Assembly: GCF_021653995.1 (NCBI RefSeq)
Contig: NZ_JAJJOZ010000009.1
Coordinates: forward strand, 143,784-207,783
DNA length: 64,000 nt
Source: Allopusillimonas lactea
GTDB taxonomy: Bacteria; Pseudomonadota; Gammaproteobacteria; Burkholderiales; Burkholderiaceae_B
Direction: 5' to 3'
Under the pieces are notes generated by a model. That model worked only from the letters and a program-made list of their open reading frames with translations. It did no database searches and was not told the DNA's origin. Each line of letters begins with the position of its first letter. Within the stretch, counting starts at the first letter, position 1. Shown in pieces: positions 17,743 to 26,273 of this stretch. Both the position numbers and the translations under genes were made by a program.

Positions 17743-18936
17743 TCAGCGGCCGCGCACCTTGCCGATGATCTCATCCAGCATGGACAGCATCTGGTCGACT
17801 TCCTGCTCGGTGACGTTCAGGGATGGCATGAAGCGCAGCAACGAAGGCCGGGGTGCGTTCAGCAGCAGGCCTTCGGGGCCCATGTCGCGGGCGAATTCGA
17901 CAATCGCGTTGCCTTCATCGCGCCCCAACATCAGGGCACGTAGCAGGCCTTCGCCGCGCTCGCCCTCCATGTCCCACTTGGCCGACAGGGCGAGCAAGCC
18001 TTTGGAAAGCTGTTTGGCGCGCGCCTGAACGGAATCCATGAAGCCGGGAGCCAGCAGCGTGTCGAACACCGCCACGCCGGCAGCCGTCATGAGCGGGTTG
18101 CCATTGTAGGTGCCGCCTTGGTCGCCATGCTTGAAGACACATACCGCCTCGCGCGCGCACAAGGCAGCCAGCGGCACGCCGCCGCCTATGCCCTTGCCCA
18201 GCGTCATGATGTCGGGTTCGACGCCCGAAAGCTGATAGGCGAACATTGTGCCGGTGCGGCCGCAGCCTGTCTGCACTTCGTCGACGATGAGCAGCAGGCC
18301 GTGCTCGTCGGCCAGCGCGCGCAGGCCCTGCATGAACTCTCGCGTGGCGGGGATAACGCCAGCCTCGCCCTGCACCGGCTCAAGCATGATCGCCACCGTC
18401 TGGTCGTCGATCAACGCACGCACCGAGTCGAGATCGTTGAGGTCTGCCTTGGGAAAGCCCTCGACCTGGGGCGCGAAAATGCGATCCCAGCCCGGCTTGC
18501 CCGATGCCGACATGGTGGCCAGGGTACGGCCATGAAAGCTGTGATCAAACGTGATGATTTTGTAGGCGCCATTGCGGTTGACCTGGCCCCATTTACGCGC
18601 CAGCTTGATGGCGCCCTCGTTGGCCTCGGCACCGCTGTTGGCAAAGAAGACGCGGTCGAAACAGGATGCACCCGTAATGCGCTTGGCCAGCTCCATGGAG
18701 GGCTGGTTGTAGAACGCGGGCGACGGGTTGATCAGCTGTGCGGCTTGGTGGTTCAGTGCCTTGACCACCGGCGCCGGGCAATGGCCCAGGCAATTTACGG
18801 CCCAGCCCTGTATGAAATCCAGGTATCGTTTGCCGTTGTGATCCTCAAGCCACGAGCCCTGCCCGCGGACGAAAACCAGCTCGGGACGCGATGTGATTTC
18901 CATGAGCGCGTCCACGCCCGACCGATCAAATTTCAT
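17743..18936 (-). CDS. argD: Acetylornithine aminotransferase
   Basis: A 397-residue class III PLP aminotransferase. Visible features are the cofactor region FANSGAEANEGAIKLARKW, the substrate-side HSFHGRT, the aspartate in LLIVDEVQTGCGRTG, and the PLP lysine in TLGKGIGGGVPLAA. It converts N-acetylglutamate semialdehyde to N-acetylornithine in arginine synthesis. The start ATG at 18936 has AGGA upstream. It is a single gene ending in a clear terminator; length matches ArgD. Other class III aminotransferases (ornithine, GABA) are less likely from the motif set. Confidence 0.88.
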   Translation of the reverse strand: MKFDRSGVDALMEITSRPELVFVRGQGSWLEDHNGKRYLDFIQGWAVNCLGHCPAPVVKALNHQAAQLINPSPAFYNQPSMELAKRITGASCFDRVFFANSGAEANEGAIKLARKWGQVNRNGAYKIITFDHSFHGRTLATMSASGKPGWDRIFAPQVEGFPKADLNDLDSVRALIDDQTVAIMLEPVQGEAGVIPATREFMQGLRALADEHGLLLIVDEVQTGCGRTGTMFAYQLSGVEPDIMTLGKGIGGGVPLAALCAREAVCVFKHGDQGGTYNGNPLMTAAGVAVFDTLLAPGFMDSVQARAKQLSKGLLALSAKWDMEGERGEGLLRALMLGRDEGNAIVEFARDMGPEGLLLNAPRPSLLRFMPSLNVTEQEVDQMLSMLDEIIGKVRGR

Positions 18937-19005
18937 GAGGAGATCCTGTAAAAAAAGAGGAAGAACGGCTGCCAGCCCGGAATAGCCTGTTGTGAGCCTC
19001 GAATT

Positions 19006-19902
19006 TTACCGCAGCGTGCCGCGCTGCACGGGCAGCACCGCCAGCAGCCGCGCACCGACCAGATTGATGGCCAACCCCAGCATCACAACCGCGCCGCCAT
19101 ACCATTGCACGGACGCAAGATGCTCGTCAAGCAACAGCGCCGACGATATCAGCCCAATCACCGGAATCAACAGGCTCAGCGGTGCGACCTTGCCGGCTGG
19201 ATGGCGCGAGAGCAGCCGGCCCCAGAGCGAATAGCCAATTATCGTGGCGACGCCCGCGAGGTAAAAGACTGCCAGCACGCCCGCCCAGGTCACATGCGCC
19301 ACACTGTTGAATATCAATGCCGGGCCCTCGTACAACAGCGACAGCGCCAGAAAGGGCAGGGGTGGGATCAATGCGCCCCATACCACCAACCCCAGCATAT
19401 CGACCGTGCCGGCGCCCTTGACCACAATATTGCCTGTTGCCCACGACAGCGCGGCGGCCAGCGTAAGCATGAAGCCAATCAGTGTCATGCTGCCTGTCTC
19501 GGCGCCTGCCTGGACCATGGCCAGGCCGGCGGCCGCCACCGCCAGCCCCGCCAGATTATTCCAGCGCAGGCGCTCGCCCAGAAACAGCGCGGCGATGAGC
19601 ACCGTGAACAAAGCCTGCGACTGCAGCACCAGCGACGCCAGCCCTGCTGGCATGCCCAGCGACATGGCCAGAAACAGGAACACGAACTGCCCCAGGCTGA
19701 TGGTGAAGCCGTACAACACGATGGTGCGCCACGGGATGGCAGGCCGTCGCACGAAGAAAACAGCGGGAAACGCCACGAAGGCAAAGCGCAGTGCCCCCAA
19801 CAGCAAGGGTGGGAGCTCGCTCAGGCCCACTTTGATGACGACGAAGTTCATGCCCCACGCAATGATGACGATGAGCGCGGACAACAGATCTTTGAGCGGC
19901 AC
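19006..19902 (-). CDS. EamA-family (DMT) exporter, similar to O-acetylserine/cysteine exporter
   Basis: A 298-residue protein with ten hydrophobic segments in two EamA repeats. The start (LIVIIAWGMNFVVIKVGLSELPP) and the QSQALFTVLIAALFLGERL motif match the EamA/YdeD branch. The GTG start at 19902 is supported by AAGG upstream. It probably exports amino acids or metabolites. It is divergent from the MOSC gene with about 40 bp between starts, so promoters must be compact. Confidence 0.87.
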   Translation of the reverse strand: MPLKDLLSALIVIIAWGMNFVVIKVGLSELPPLLLGALRFAFVAFPAVFFVRRPAIPWRTIVLYGFTISLGQFVFLFLAMSLGMPAGLASLVLQSQALFTVLIAALFLGERLRWNNLAGLAVAAAGLAMVQAGAETGSMTLIGFMLTLAAALSWATGNIVVKGAGTVDMLGLVVWGALIPPLPFLALSLLYEGPALIFNSVAHVTWAGVLAVFYLAGVATIIGYSLWGRLLSRHPAGKVAPLSLLIPVIGLISSALLLDEHLASVQWYGGAVVMLGLAINLVGARLLAVLPVQRGTLR

Positions 19903-19944
19903 GGCTGACCTTTTCTGCTTTTGGCGAAACCGGTATTATGCGCC

Positions 19945-20841
19945 ATGACCCTCCGCATTCTCAGCCTGCACACCTACCCCGTAAAATCCTGTGCCGGCCT
20001 GCGCCACGATGAAATCCGCGCGGGCACGGGCGGCTTGTCCATGGACAGGCAATGGGTGTTGGTCGACCGCTACGGCATTTTCATGACGCAGCGCCAATAC
20101 CCCCGCATGGCGCTGATCCACCCGGCGTTTCCCGAAGGCTTCGATGGCGCGCTCGCGCTGTCAGCGCCCGGCATGCCGGTGCTGGCCGTCCCGCCCGCGC
20201 AATTGCACGCCGCCCCGCAAAGCGCGGCACCGGCCAAAGTGCCGGTGCGTATCTGGGGGGCCGACACACTCGGCGCCGATGAAGGCGACGCACCCGCACA
20301 ATGGCTGTCCCAATTTTTAGGCACACGCTGCCGCTTGCTGCGGGTACACCCCGACGCGCACCGCGTGGCCAGCCCGGGGCGCGTGCAGGCTTGGCGGGAA
20401 CAATACGGCGATCGGGCGCCGGCGCTGGCGGATGAGCATGTGTTTGCCTTTGCCGACGGTTATCCTTATCTGGTCACCAACCAGGCCTCACTGGCCGAAC
20501 TCAACCGCCGGCTGGCGGCCCAAGGTGCGCCCGTGGTCGACATGGCGCGCTTTCGGCCCAATATCGTGGTGGCTGGGCTGGCAGCCTACGAAGAAGACTA
20601 TCTGTGCGGCATGCGCAGCGGGGCGCTGTCGCTGGCGATCGTCAAAGCCTGCGCTCGCTGCAGCATCCCCAATATCGATCCTGTCACCGCCATACCATCG
20701 CCTGAAACCGGGCTGGTGCTGGCGCAGCACCGCCAGTTTGCCGAGGGGGTGATGTTTGGGGTGAACGCGGTGGCGGCCTGCCCGGTGGGCGGCGCCGTGC
20801 TGCGCACGGGCGATGCACTAGAGCCTGAATACACGGTTTGA
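19945..20841 (+). CDS. MOSC-domain protein with N-terminal beta-barrel
   Basis: A 298-residue protein starting at the ATG in CGCCATGACC, which gives the canonical N-terminus (LRILSLHTYPVKSCAGL). The MOSC N-terminal barrel is followed by the MOSC domain with RFRPNIVV and KACARCSIPNIDP, whose cysteine is the presumed molybdopterin ligand. Relatives (YcbX, mARC) reduce N-hydroxylated compounds using molybdenum cofactor. Convergent with the following ABC permease. E. coli YcbX carries an additional ferredoxin domain that is absent here. Confidence 0.88.
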   Translation: MTLRILSLHTYPVKSCAGLRHDEIRAGTGGLSMDRQWVLVDRYGIFMTQRQYPRMALIHPAFPEGFDGALALSAPGMPVLAVPPAQLHAAPQSAAPAKVPVRIWGADTLGADEGDAPAQWLSQFLGTRCRLLRVHPDAHRVASPGRVQAWREQYGDRAPALADEHVFAFADGYPYLVTNQASLAELNRRLAAQGAPVVDMARFRPNIVVAGLAAYEEDYLCGMRSGALSLAIVKACARCSIPNIDPVTAIPSPETGLVLAQHRQFAEGVMFGVNAVAACPVGGAVLRTGDALEPEYTV

Positions 20842-20866
20842 CGGCGTGCGCCGCCAGCAGCCACAC

Positions 20867-21529
20867 CTACACCCGGCGCACGCTGCGCCCAAAGTATCGC
20901 TCCAGCCGGCCCTGCACCTGCTCCAGCACCAGGCTCATCACCCAATAGATGCCGGCCGCGGCCATGTACAGCGGTAGCGGCTGAAAAGTAGTGGCGATCA
21001 CATCCTTGGTCGCCAACAGCAGCTCCGTTACGGTAATAACGGACACCAGCGAGGTGTCCTTGATCAAGCTGATGAGCGAATTGCTCATCGCCGGCACCGC
21101 AAGCCTGAAGGCCTGCGGCAACACCACGTAGTGCAGGTTCTGCCAATAACTGAAGCCCAGGCTGTAGCCGGCATGCCACTGTCCGGTCGAAATACCCAGA
21201 ATGGCGCCGCGCAGGCTCTCGGAGATATACGCGCCGGCGTTCAGGCTGAGTGCCAGAATGCCGGCCGTAAGCGGCGTGAACGAGATGCCGATGCTGGGCA
21301 GGCCGTAATACACAATGAAAACCTGCACCAGCAGCGGCGTGCCGCGCATCATGCTCACGTACACGCGCGCGGGGATTTGCGTCCATTTGCTGGGCACGAT
21401 GCGGGCGACCGCCAGCAATATGCCCACCAGCAGGCCGCCCACCATAGCCGAAAATGCAAAGATCAATGTATAACCCGCCCCCTTGAGCAGCACAGGGGCG
21501 GCCAGCGTCAACAATTCTGACAGGTTCAT
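20867..21529 (-). CDS. Polar amino-acid ABC transporter permease, cystine (TcyL/YecS)-like
   Basis: A 220-residue permease with about five transmembrane segments and the HisM-type signature MRGTPLLVQVFIVYYGLPS and VVLPQAFRLAVPAMSNSLISLIKDTSL. It follows the binding-protein gene by 3 bp on the minus strand. No ATPase gene follows; the next gene is the convergent MOSC gene. The ATPase must be encoded elsewhere or shared. Confidence 0.9.
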   Translation of the reverse strand: MNLSELLTLAAPVLLKGAGYTLIFAFSAMVGGLLVGILLAVARIVPSKWTQIPARVYVSMMRGTPLLVQVFIVYYGLPSIGISFTPLTAGILALSLNAGAYISESLRGAILGISTGQWHAGYSLGFSYWQNLHYVVLPQAFRLAVPAMSNSLISLIKDTSLVSVITVTELLLATKDVIATTFQPLPLYMAAAGIYWVMSLVLEQVQGRLERYFGRSVRRV

Positions 21530-21532
21530 TGA

Positions 21533-22342
21533 TTATTCCGGCTTGCGTACTTTGCTGACGTCAATGCCGAACCATTTATTGGAGATCTTGGCGAATTCGC
21601 CATCGGCGAATGCATCTTCCAACGCTTTGTCGATGGCCTGTTTGAATGCCGGGTTCCCTTTGCGGAACGGGATGCCATTGAACTGCGGCTCGCCCACGAC
21701 GGCGCCACCCTTGATGGGCACGTTTGAGGTCTTGACCAGATACGCCGTCATCAGCACATCATTGAGCGCGGCATCGACGCGCCCGTTAACCAGGTCGGAC
21801 AGATACTCAGGTGCGCCGGGGTAGCTCTTTACCGTCACGCCTGGCTGCGACTTGGCCAAGGCCTCGTAGTTGCTGCCCTGCGAAACGCCGAGTGTCTTGC
21901 CCTTCAGGTCGGCAAAGCTTTTGTAGCCGCTGTCGTCCTTGGCGCGCAGAATCAGCTGCGGGCTGGACGCCACATAAGGGATGGAAAAATCAAAGGCGCG
22001 CTCCCGCTCGGGCGTTATGCCCACTTGGTTGACGATCACATCGAACTTGCCCGAACCCAGGCCGGCAAGGATAGCGCTCCATTCGGTCTTGACAAACTGG
22101 GCCTTCACACCCAAGCGGCGCGCAATCATGTCAGCCACGTCGATGTCGAAACCCTCGAGTTGACCGGTTTTGGCATTCACATAATTGAAGGGCGGGTACG
22201 TGCCCTCCACCCCCACAATCAAGCTGCCGCGCGATTTCACCGTATCGAGCAGGTCGGCGGCCTGCGCCACGCCACCCGCCAGCAACGAACCGGCCACCGC
22301 ACCCGCCGCCAGCAGGCTGCGCACAAAGGTAGAAAATTTCAT
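21533..22342 (-). CDS. Amino-acid ABC transporter substrate-binding protein, cystine (TcyJ/FliY)-like
   Basis: A 269-residue periplasmic protein with a signal peptide ending near AQA-AD and the family 3 solute-binding pattern: GSLIVGVEGTYPPFNYV, GFDIDVADMIARRLG, FDFSIPYV. Resemblance to E. coli FliY suggests L-cystine or a related sulfur amino acid. It is the first gene of a two-gene minus-strand operon with the permease. A promoter is expected in the 288-bp gap upstream. Confidence 0.9.
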   Translation of the reverse strand: MKFSTFVRSLLAAGAVAGSLLAGGVAQAADLLDTVKSRGSLIVGVEGTYPPFNYVNAKTGQLEGFDIDVADMIARRLGVKAQFVKTEWSAILAGLGSGKFDVIVNQVGITPERERAFDFSIPYVASSPQLILRAKDDSGYKSFADLKGKTLGVSQGSNYEALAKSQPGVTVKSYPGAPEYLSDLVNGRVDAALNDVLMTAYLVKTSNVPIKGGAVVGEPQFNGIPFRKGNPAFKQAIDKALEDAFADGEFAKISNKWFGIDVSKVRKPE

Positions 22343-22630
22343 GAGATCTTCCAGTCTGGAAACAAGGAGCCGGGCAGACGCCCGGGCCTGGCAGCGTCAC
22401 TGCACTCAGTGTGCATCGCGCGGCCGTTATATGGATGCTAGCAAGCAATTGATTTTTTTATAACTACAGGTTGATTAGTATCTTATGCCTGGCGCTTATT
22501 TGATCATGCGCCACACATTGAATCCCGCCCGCTGGCCGCCTGACAAGCAAGGATGCGGATTCGGCGGCCGTTGCGGCTGCAGCAATTGGCGGGCCTGGCG
22601 TTGGCAAACCCTTTCTTAATGCTGACCTTC
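22343..22630. other. 288-bp gap between dinB and the cystine-type ABC operon
   Basis: No gene or RNA was recognised. The part nearest the ABC operon is AT-rich (around 22440-22480) and on the minus strand contains TATAAC, which could be a -10 element, but no convincing -35 box was found. The part nearest dinB is GC-rich and shows no clear terminator. Confidence 0.4.
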
Positions 22631-23794
22631 CTAATACAGGCTGAGCTGGACGGGCGCCGGGTGGCCGGGATCATCCTGCGTCAGGCCGCTGGCACGCACA
22701 CCGAACAACCGAATGCGGCGATCCAGTACCACGCGCTTGAGGCACTGGCCCGCGGCGCGATGGATGGCCTGGGCATCGCGCACGGGCACCGGCAGCGTGA
22801 GATCGCGGGTGACGGTGCGGAAATCGTCGAAGCGCAGCTTGATGCCCACCGTACAGGCCCCATAGCCTTTGCGCGCAAGGTCACCCTCCAGCTGTTCACA
22901 CAGGCGCAGGAATATGGCTGACAACTCGGCCCTGTCATGGCGCACGTGCAGATCACGCTCGAACGTGGTTTCACGGCTGATGGACTTGGGCTCGGAATAC
23001 GTGCGCACCGGGCGCTCATCAATGCCATGGGCAACGTCCACCAGCCAGCGTGCGTAGCTAAGGCCAAAGTGCTGTTGCAGCCAGTCGGGCTGCGCCTGCG
23101 CCAGGTCGGCAATCGTATGCACGCCCAAAGCCTTGAGCCGCGCGGTGGCCTTGGGGCCGATGCCATTCACCTTGCCCACGTCCAAAGGCCAGATCCGCCG
23201 CTCCAGATCACCCGGACCGATGATGGTGATGCCATCCGGCTTGTCCAGTTCGGACGCCAGCTTGGACAGCAGTTTATTGGGCGATATACCAATCGAACAC
23301 GACAGGCCCGTGGCCTCGCGCACAGCATCCTTGAGGCGCTGCGCGAGCGGCAGCGAGGCCTCAGGGTGATCGGTCAGGTCTATATAGATTTCGTCGATGC
23401 CGCGATCCTCGATGGCGGGCGCTATGCCCGCTACCGCCGCCTTGAACAGGCGCGAATAGTGGCGATACGTAGTGAAGTCGGTCGGCAGCAGGACGGCCTG
23501 GGGCGCCAACTGGGCCGCCTTCATCATGCCCATGGCCGAGAACACACCAAGCGCGCGCGCCTCATAGGTTGAAGTGGTGACAACGCCTCGGCCCGTATAG
23601 TGCCGCAGCACCGAGAATTCGCGCGTGCCATCGGGCAATATGCGTGGCTGATGCCGCGCGCCGCCGCCGATCACCACCGGGATTCCGCGCAGCTCGGGGT
23701 AGCGCAGCAGTTCCACCGACGCATAGAACGCATCCATATCCAGGTGCGCAATGCGGCGCGCCTCGGGTGCTTGCGGTATGGCGTCCTCGTTCAT
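22631..23794 (-). CDS. dinB: DNA polymerase IV
   Basis: A Y-family polymerase of about 388 residues from the chosen ATG at 23794. Catalytic motifs are HLDMDAFYASVEL at the N-terminus and GIDEIYIDLT (the acidic pair), followed by the thumb helix-hairpin-helix (VGKIN-like KVNGIGPKATARLKALG) and the little-finger domain. It performs error-prone translesion synthesis. The frame stays open further upstream; the 23794 start is preferred because the conserved domain begins 17 residues later, although no strong ribosome-binding site is seen. A LexA box lies about 120 bp upstream. Confidence 0.92.
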   Translation of the reverse strand: MNEDAIPQAPEARRIAHLDMDAFYASVELLRYPELRGIPVVIGGGARHQPRILPDGTREFSVLRHYTGRGVVTTSTYEARALGVFSAMGMMKAAQLAPQAVLLPTDFTTYRHYSRLFKAAVAGIAPAIEDRGIDEIYIDLTDHPEASLPLAQRLKDAVREATGLSCSIGISPNKLLSKLASELDKPDGITIIGPGDLERRIWPLDVGKVNGIGPKATARLKALGVHTIADLAQAQPDWLQQHFGLSYARWLVDVAHGIDERPVRTYSEPKSISRETTFERDLHVRHDRAELSAIFLRLCEQLEGDLARKGYGACTVGIKLRFDDFRTVTRDLTLPVPVRDAQAIHRAAGQCLKRVVLDRRIRLFGVRASGLTQDDPGHPAPVQLSLY

Positions 23795-23913
23795 GGGTTC
23801 ATACGGCGGTGGTGCCAAGCCTGGCACACCGCATCGGCGTTGGGAATCCGGCTTGTGATTGGGGTTGCGGCACATGGCCGCAGGCAGGTGGCGGCCCGCC
23901 TGCGCAACTGCGC

Positions 23914-23936
23914 CTGTATACATGCACAGCATTATA
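23914..23936 (-). promoter_or_regulatory. LexA (SOS) box and -10 element of dinB
   Basis: The 16-bp CTGTATACATGCACAG at 23914-23929 matches the CTGT-N8-ACAG LexA consensus exactly in both half-sites. On the minus strand a perfect TATAAT lies at 23936-23931, immediately upstream of the box, so LexA would cover the start of transcription. The -35 region is poor. This places dinB under SOS control. Confidence 0.75.
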
Positions 23937-24057
23937 AGTCGCCCCCATGTGCCACACCACGCTCCACAAATGGCACGACTTTGGCGCATGGATGGGTCGC
24001 ACCTCTACTACGGCGCACCATTGCGGCGCCCGCAGGGGCCATCCAGGCGAAGCATAG

Positions 24058-24074
24058 TTGGCACAGCTTTTGCG
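24058..24074 (+). promoter_or_regulatory. Sigma-54 (-24/-12) promoter of the nitrate assimilation operon
   Basis: TTGGCACAGCTTTTGCG has GG and GC exactly 10 bp apart and differs from the TTGGCACG-N4-TTGC consensus at one position. Transcription would begin near 24086, about 24 bp before the chosen nrtA start. This fits NtrC-controlled nitrogen assimilation. Confidence 0.8.
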
Positions 24075-24109
24075 TTATCCATCCTGGAAACTTAGCAAGG
24101 ATGGACGAA

Positions 24110-25423
24110 ATGAATCGCAAAGATACGCCAGACGCTTGCGCGGCACCCGCCATAACGGCGTCTCACACTGGCCACGGCCACAACGCCAGCCGTCGCAAGC
24201 TGCTGCGCGGTGCGGCGCAACTGGCTAGCGGCGCCGGGCTGATGTCATTGCTGGACCCTTGGACCCGTGCTGCCGTCTGGGCGGCGGGCAGCGACGCGCC
24301 TGAGCAGACCACGGTGAAGATCGGCTTCATCCCCCTTACCGACTGCGCATCAGTGGTAATGGCCTCACTCAAGGGCTTCGACAAGAAGCATGGGGTCACA
24401 ATCGTGCCGTCCAAGGAAGCCTCCTGGGCCGCCGTGCGCGAGAAGCTGACCAACGGCGACCTGGATTTCTCTCATGCGCTGTACGGCATGATCTACGGCA
24501 CGCACCTCGGTCTGGCGGGCACGCAAAAGGATATGGCGGTCTTGATGAGCCTGAATCAGAACGGGCAGGCCATTTCATTGTCCAATCGATTGCACGAGGC
24601 GGGCGTCACCGATGGCGCGACCCTGCGCAAGCGCATGACGGCGGCTCCGCGCGCCTACACCTTTGCGCATACCTTTCCCACCGGTACACACGCCATGTGG
24701 CTGTACTACTGGCTCGCTGCCCATGACATCGATCCGGCCACTACGCGCAACGTCACAATCCCGCCGCCGCAAATGGTTGCCAACATACGCATCGGCAACA
24801 TGGATGGCTTCTGTGTAGGCGAGCCCTGGAATGCGCGCGCCATCCGCGACAAGCTCGGCTTCACCACCACTACCTCGCAGGACATCTGGGCGGATCACCC
24901 CGAGAAAGTGCTGGCCACACGCGCCGAGTTCGTCGACCACAACCCCAACACGGCCCGGGCCGTCACTGCGGCGATCCTGGAGGCCAGCCGCTGGATCGAC
25001 AGCTCGCCAGGGAATGTGCGCGAAACCGCCCGTGCCATTGCCGCCAAGGCCTACGTGAATACCGATGCCAGCTTGATAGAAGGACGCATGCTGGGGGAAT
25101 ACGAGAATGGCCTGGGAAAGAAATGGAAAGACGCACATGCCATGCGTTTTTACGGCGAGGGCGCGGTCAACTTTCCGTATCTGAGCGACGGCATGTGGTT
25201 TCTCACGCAACACAAGCGCTGGGGCCTGCTCACGGCGCACCCTGATTATGCGGGTGTCGCCAGGCAGATCAACCGCCTCGATCTGTACCGAGACGCAGCC
25301 AATGCATCCGGCACTATGCTGCCGGCCGGCGAAATGCGGTCCAGCGTGCTGATGGATGGGTCGAGGTGGGATGGCAACGACCCGGTCGCTTATGCCGACC
25401 ACTTCAAGATCAAGACACGTTGA
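24110..25423 (+). CDS. nrtA: Nitrate ABC transporter substrate-binding protein, NrtA-like, Tat-exported
   Basis: A 437-residue protein of the NrtA/CmpA family. The ATG at 24110 is preferred to one at 24101 because AAGG lies 9 bp upstream. The N-terminus carries a twin-arginine signal (SRRKLLRGAAQLASGAGLMSLL). The mature domain reads VKIGFIPLTDCASVVMASLKGFDKKHG and ends with WFLTQHKRWGLL. It delivers nitrate (or nitrite) to the importer. First gene of the nitrate operon, 13 bp before the permease. Confidence 0.92.
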   Translation: MNRKDTPDACAAPAITASHTGHGHNASRRKLLRGAAQLASGAGLMSLLDPWTRAAVWAAGSDAPEQTTVKIGFIPLTDCASVVMASLKGFDKKHGVTIVPSKEASWAAVREKLTNGDLDFSHALYGMIYGTHLGLAGTQKDMAVLMSLNQNGQAISLSNRLHEAGVTDGATLRKRMTAAPRAYTFAHTFPTGTHAMWLYYWLAAHDIDPATTRNVTIPPPQMVANIRIGNMDGFCVGEPWNARAIRDKLGFTTTTSQDIWADHPEKVLATRAEFVDHNPNTARAVTAAILEASRWIDSSPGNVRETARAIAAKAYVNTDASLIEGRMLGEYENGLGKKWKDAHAMRFYGEGAVNFPYLSDGMWFLTQHKRWGLLTAHPDYAGVARQINRLDLYRDAANASGTMLPAGEMRSSVLMDGSRWDGNDPVAYADHFKIKTR

Positions 25424-25436
25424 GGAGGTATAGATC

Positions 25437-26267
25437 ATGGATTCCGTCGACATCAAAGCATATGCCCCTCCGCGTCGTGGCCGACTGAGCGACTTGCTCG
25501 AACGCATGGCCGCAGCGTGCGCCGGGCCGGTTATCGGCCTGGCCCTGTTTGCACTGGCCTGGAAGCTGGTGGCGATCACGATCGATGACATTCCACCCCC
25601 TGAAACCACACTCGCCGCAGCGGTTGAACTGTTCCGGGATCCGTTCTACGACAACGGCCCCAACGACGTAGGCATAGGCTGGAACCTGCTGGCATCACTG
25701 GGCCGCGTGGCGCTCGGCTTCCTGCTGGCCGCCGCCGTCGGCATCCCGGCAGGTTTTGCAATCGGCCGTGTGCACGTGCTGGACCGTATCTGCGCCCCCG
25801 TGATCAGCCTGCTGCGCCCGGTGTCGCCGCTGGCCTGGCTGCCACTCGGCCTGCTGCTGTTCAAGGCCGCTGACCCAGCAGCCATCTGGGCCATCTTCGT
25901 CTGCGCCATCTGGCCTATGGTCATCAACACCGCCGACGGCGTACGCCAAGTGCCGCGCGACTACCTGAACGTGGCGCGGGTGCTGGACCTGAGCGAATGG
26001 AAAATCTTAACGCGCATCCTGCTGCCCGCCACGCTGCCCAGCATGATGACCGGCGTGCGACTGTCCATCAGCACGGCATGGCTGGTGATCGTGGCCGCCG
26101 AGATGCTCACAGGCGGCACCGGCCTCGGGTTCTGGCTGTGGGACGAATGGAACAACCTGAATGTGCAGAACATCCTGATCGCCATCCTCATCATCGGTGC
26201 CGTCGGCATGGCGCTGGACACTCTGCTGCTTGCCCTGGCACGCCGCCTGGATCATCGCGAGGCCTGA
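25437..26267 (+). CDS. nrtB: Nitrate ABC transporter permease, NrtB-like
   Basis: A 276-residue permease of the nitrate/sulfonate/taurine family with about six transmembrane segments. The segment LSISTAWLVIVAAEMLTGGTGLGFWLWDEWN is characteristic of NrtB. A strong GAGGAGG ribosome-binding site precedes the ATG. It forms the membrane channel for nitrate import together with NrtA and the following ATPase. Confidence 0.92.
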   Translation: MDSVDIKAYAPPRRGRLSDLLERMAAACAGPVIGLALFALAWKLVAITIDDIPPPETTLAAAVELFRDPFYDNGPNDVGIGWNLLASLGRVALGFLLAAAVGIPAGFAIGRVHVLDRICAPVISLLRPVSPLAWLPLGLLLFKAADPAAIWAIFVCAIWPMVINTADGVRQVPRDYLNVARVLDLSEWKILTRILLPATLPSMMTGVRLSISTAWLVIVAAEMLTGGTGLGFWLWDEWNNLNVQNILIAILIIGAVGMALDTLLLALARRLDHREA

Positions 26268-26273
26268 GACATC

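Larger units (their letters stand above)
23795..24109. other. 315-bp divergent control region between dinB and the nitrate operon
   Basis: It holds the LexA box and -10 of dinB on the minus strand and a sigma-54 promoter for the nitrate operon on the plus strand. A second, weaker -24/-12-like sequence TGGCACGACTTTGGC lies at 23971-23985. GCACCATTGCGGCGC at 24015-24029 resembles an NtrC site (GCACC-N5-GGTGC) with one mismatch. No protein-coding or RNA gene was recognised within it. Confidence 0.6.

Noticed and set aside
23971..23985. TGGCACGACTTTGGC as a second sigma-54 promoter
   Set aside because: GG-N10-GC spacing fits, but the -12 part is poor and a much better element lies at 24058; kept only as a remark.
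24015..24029. NtrC-binding site GCACCATTGCGGCGC
   Set aside because: One mismatch from the palindrome, but it sits only about 30 bp upstream of the -24 element, closer than usual enhancer sites, so it is not listed as a feature of its own.
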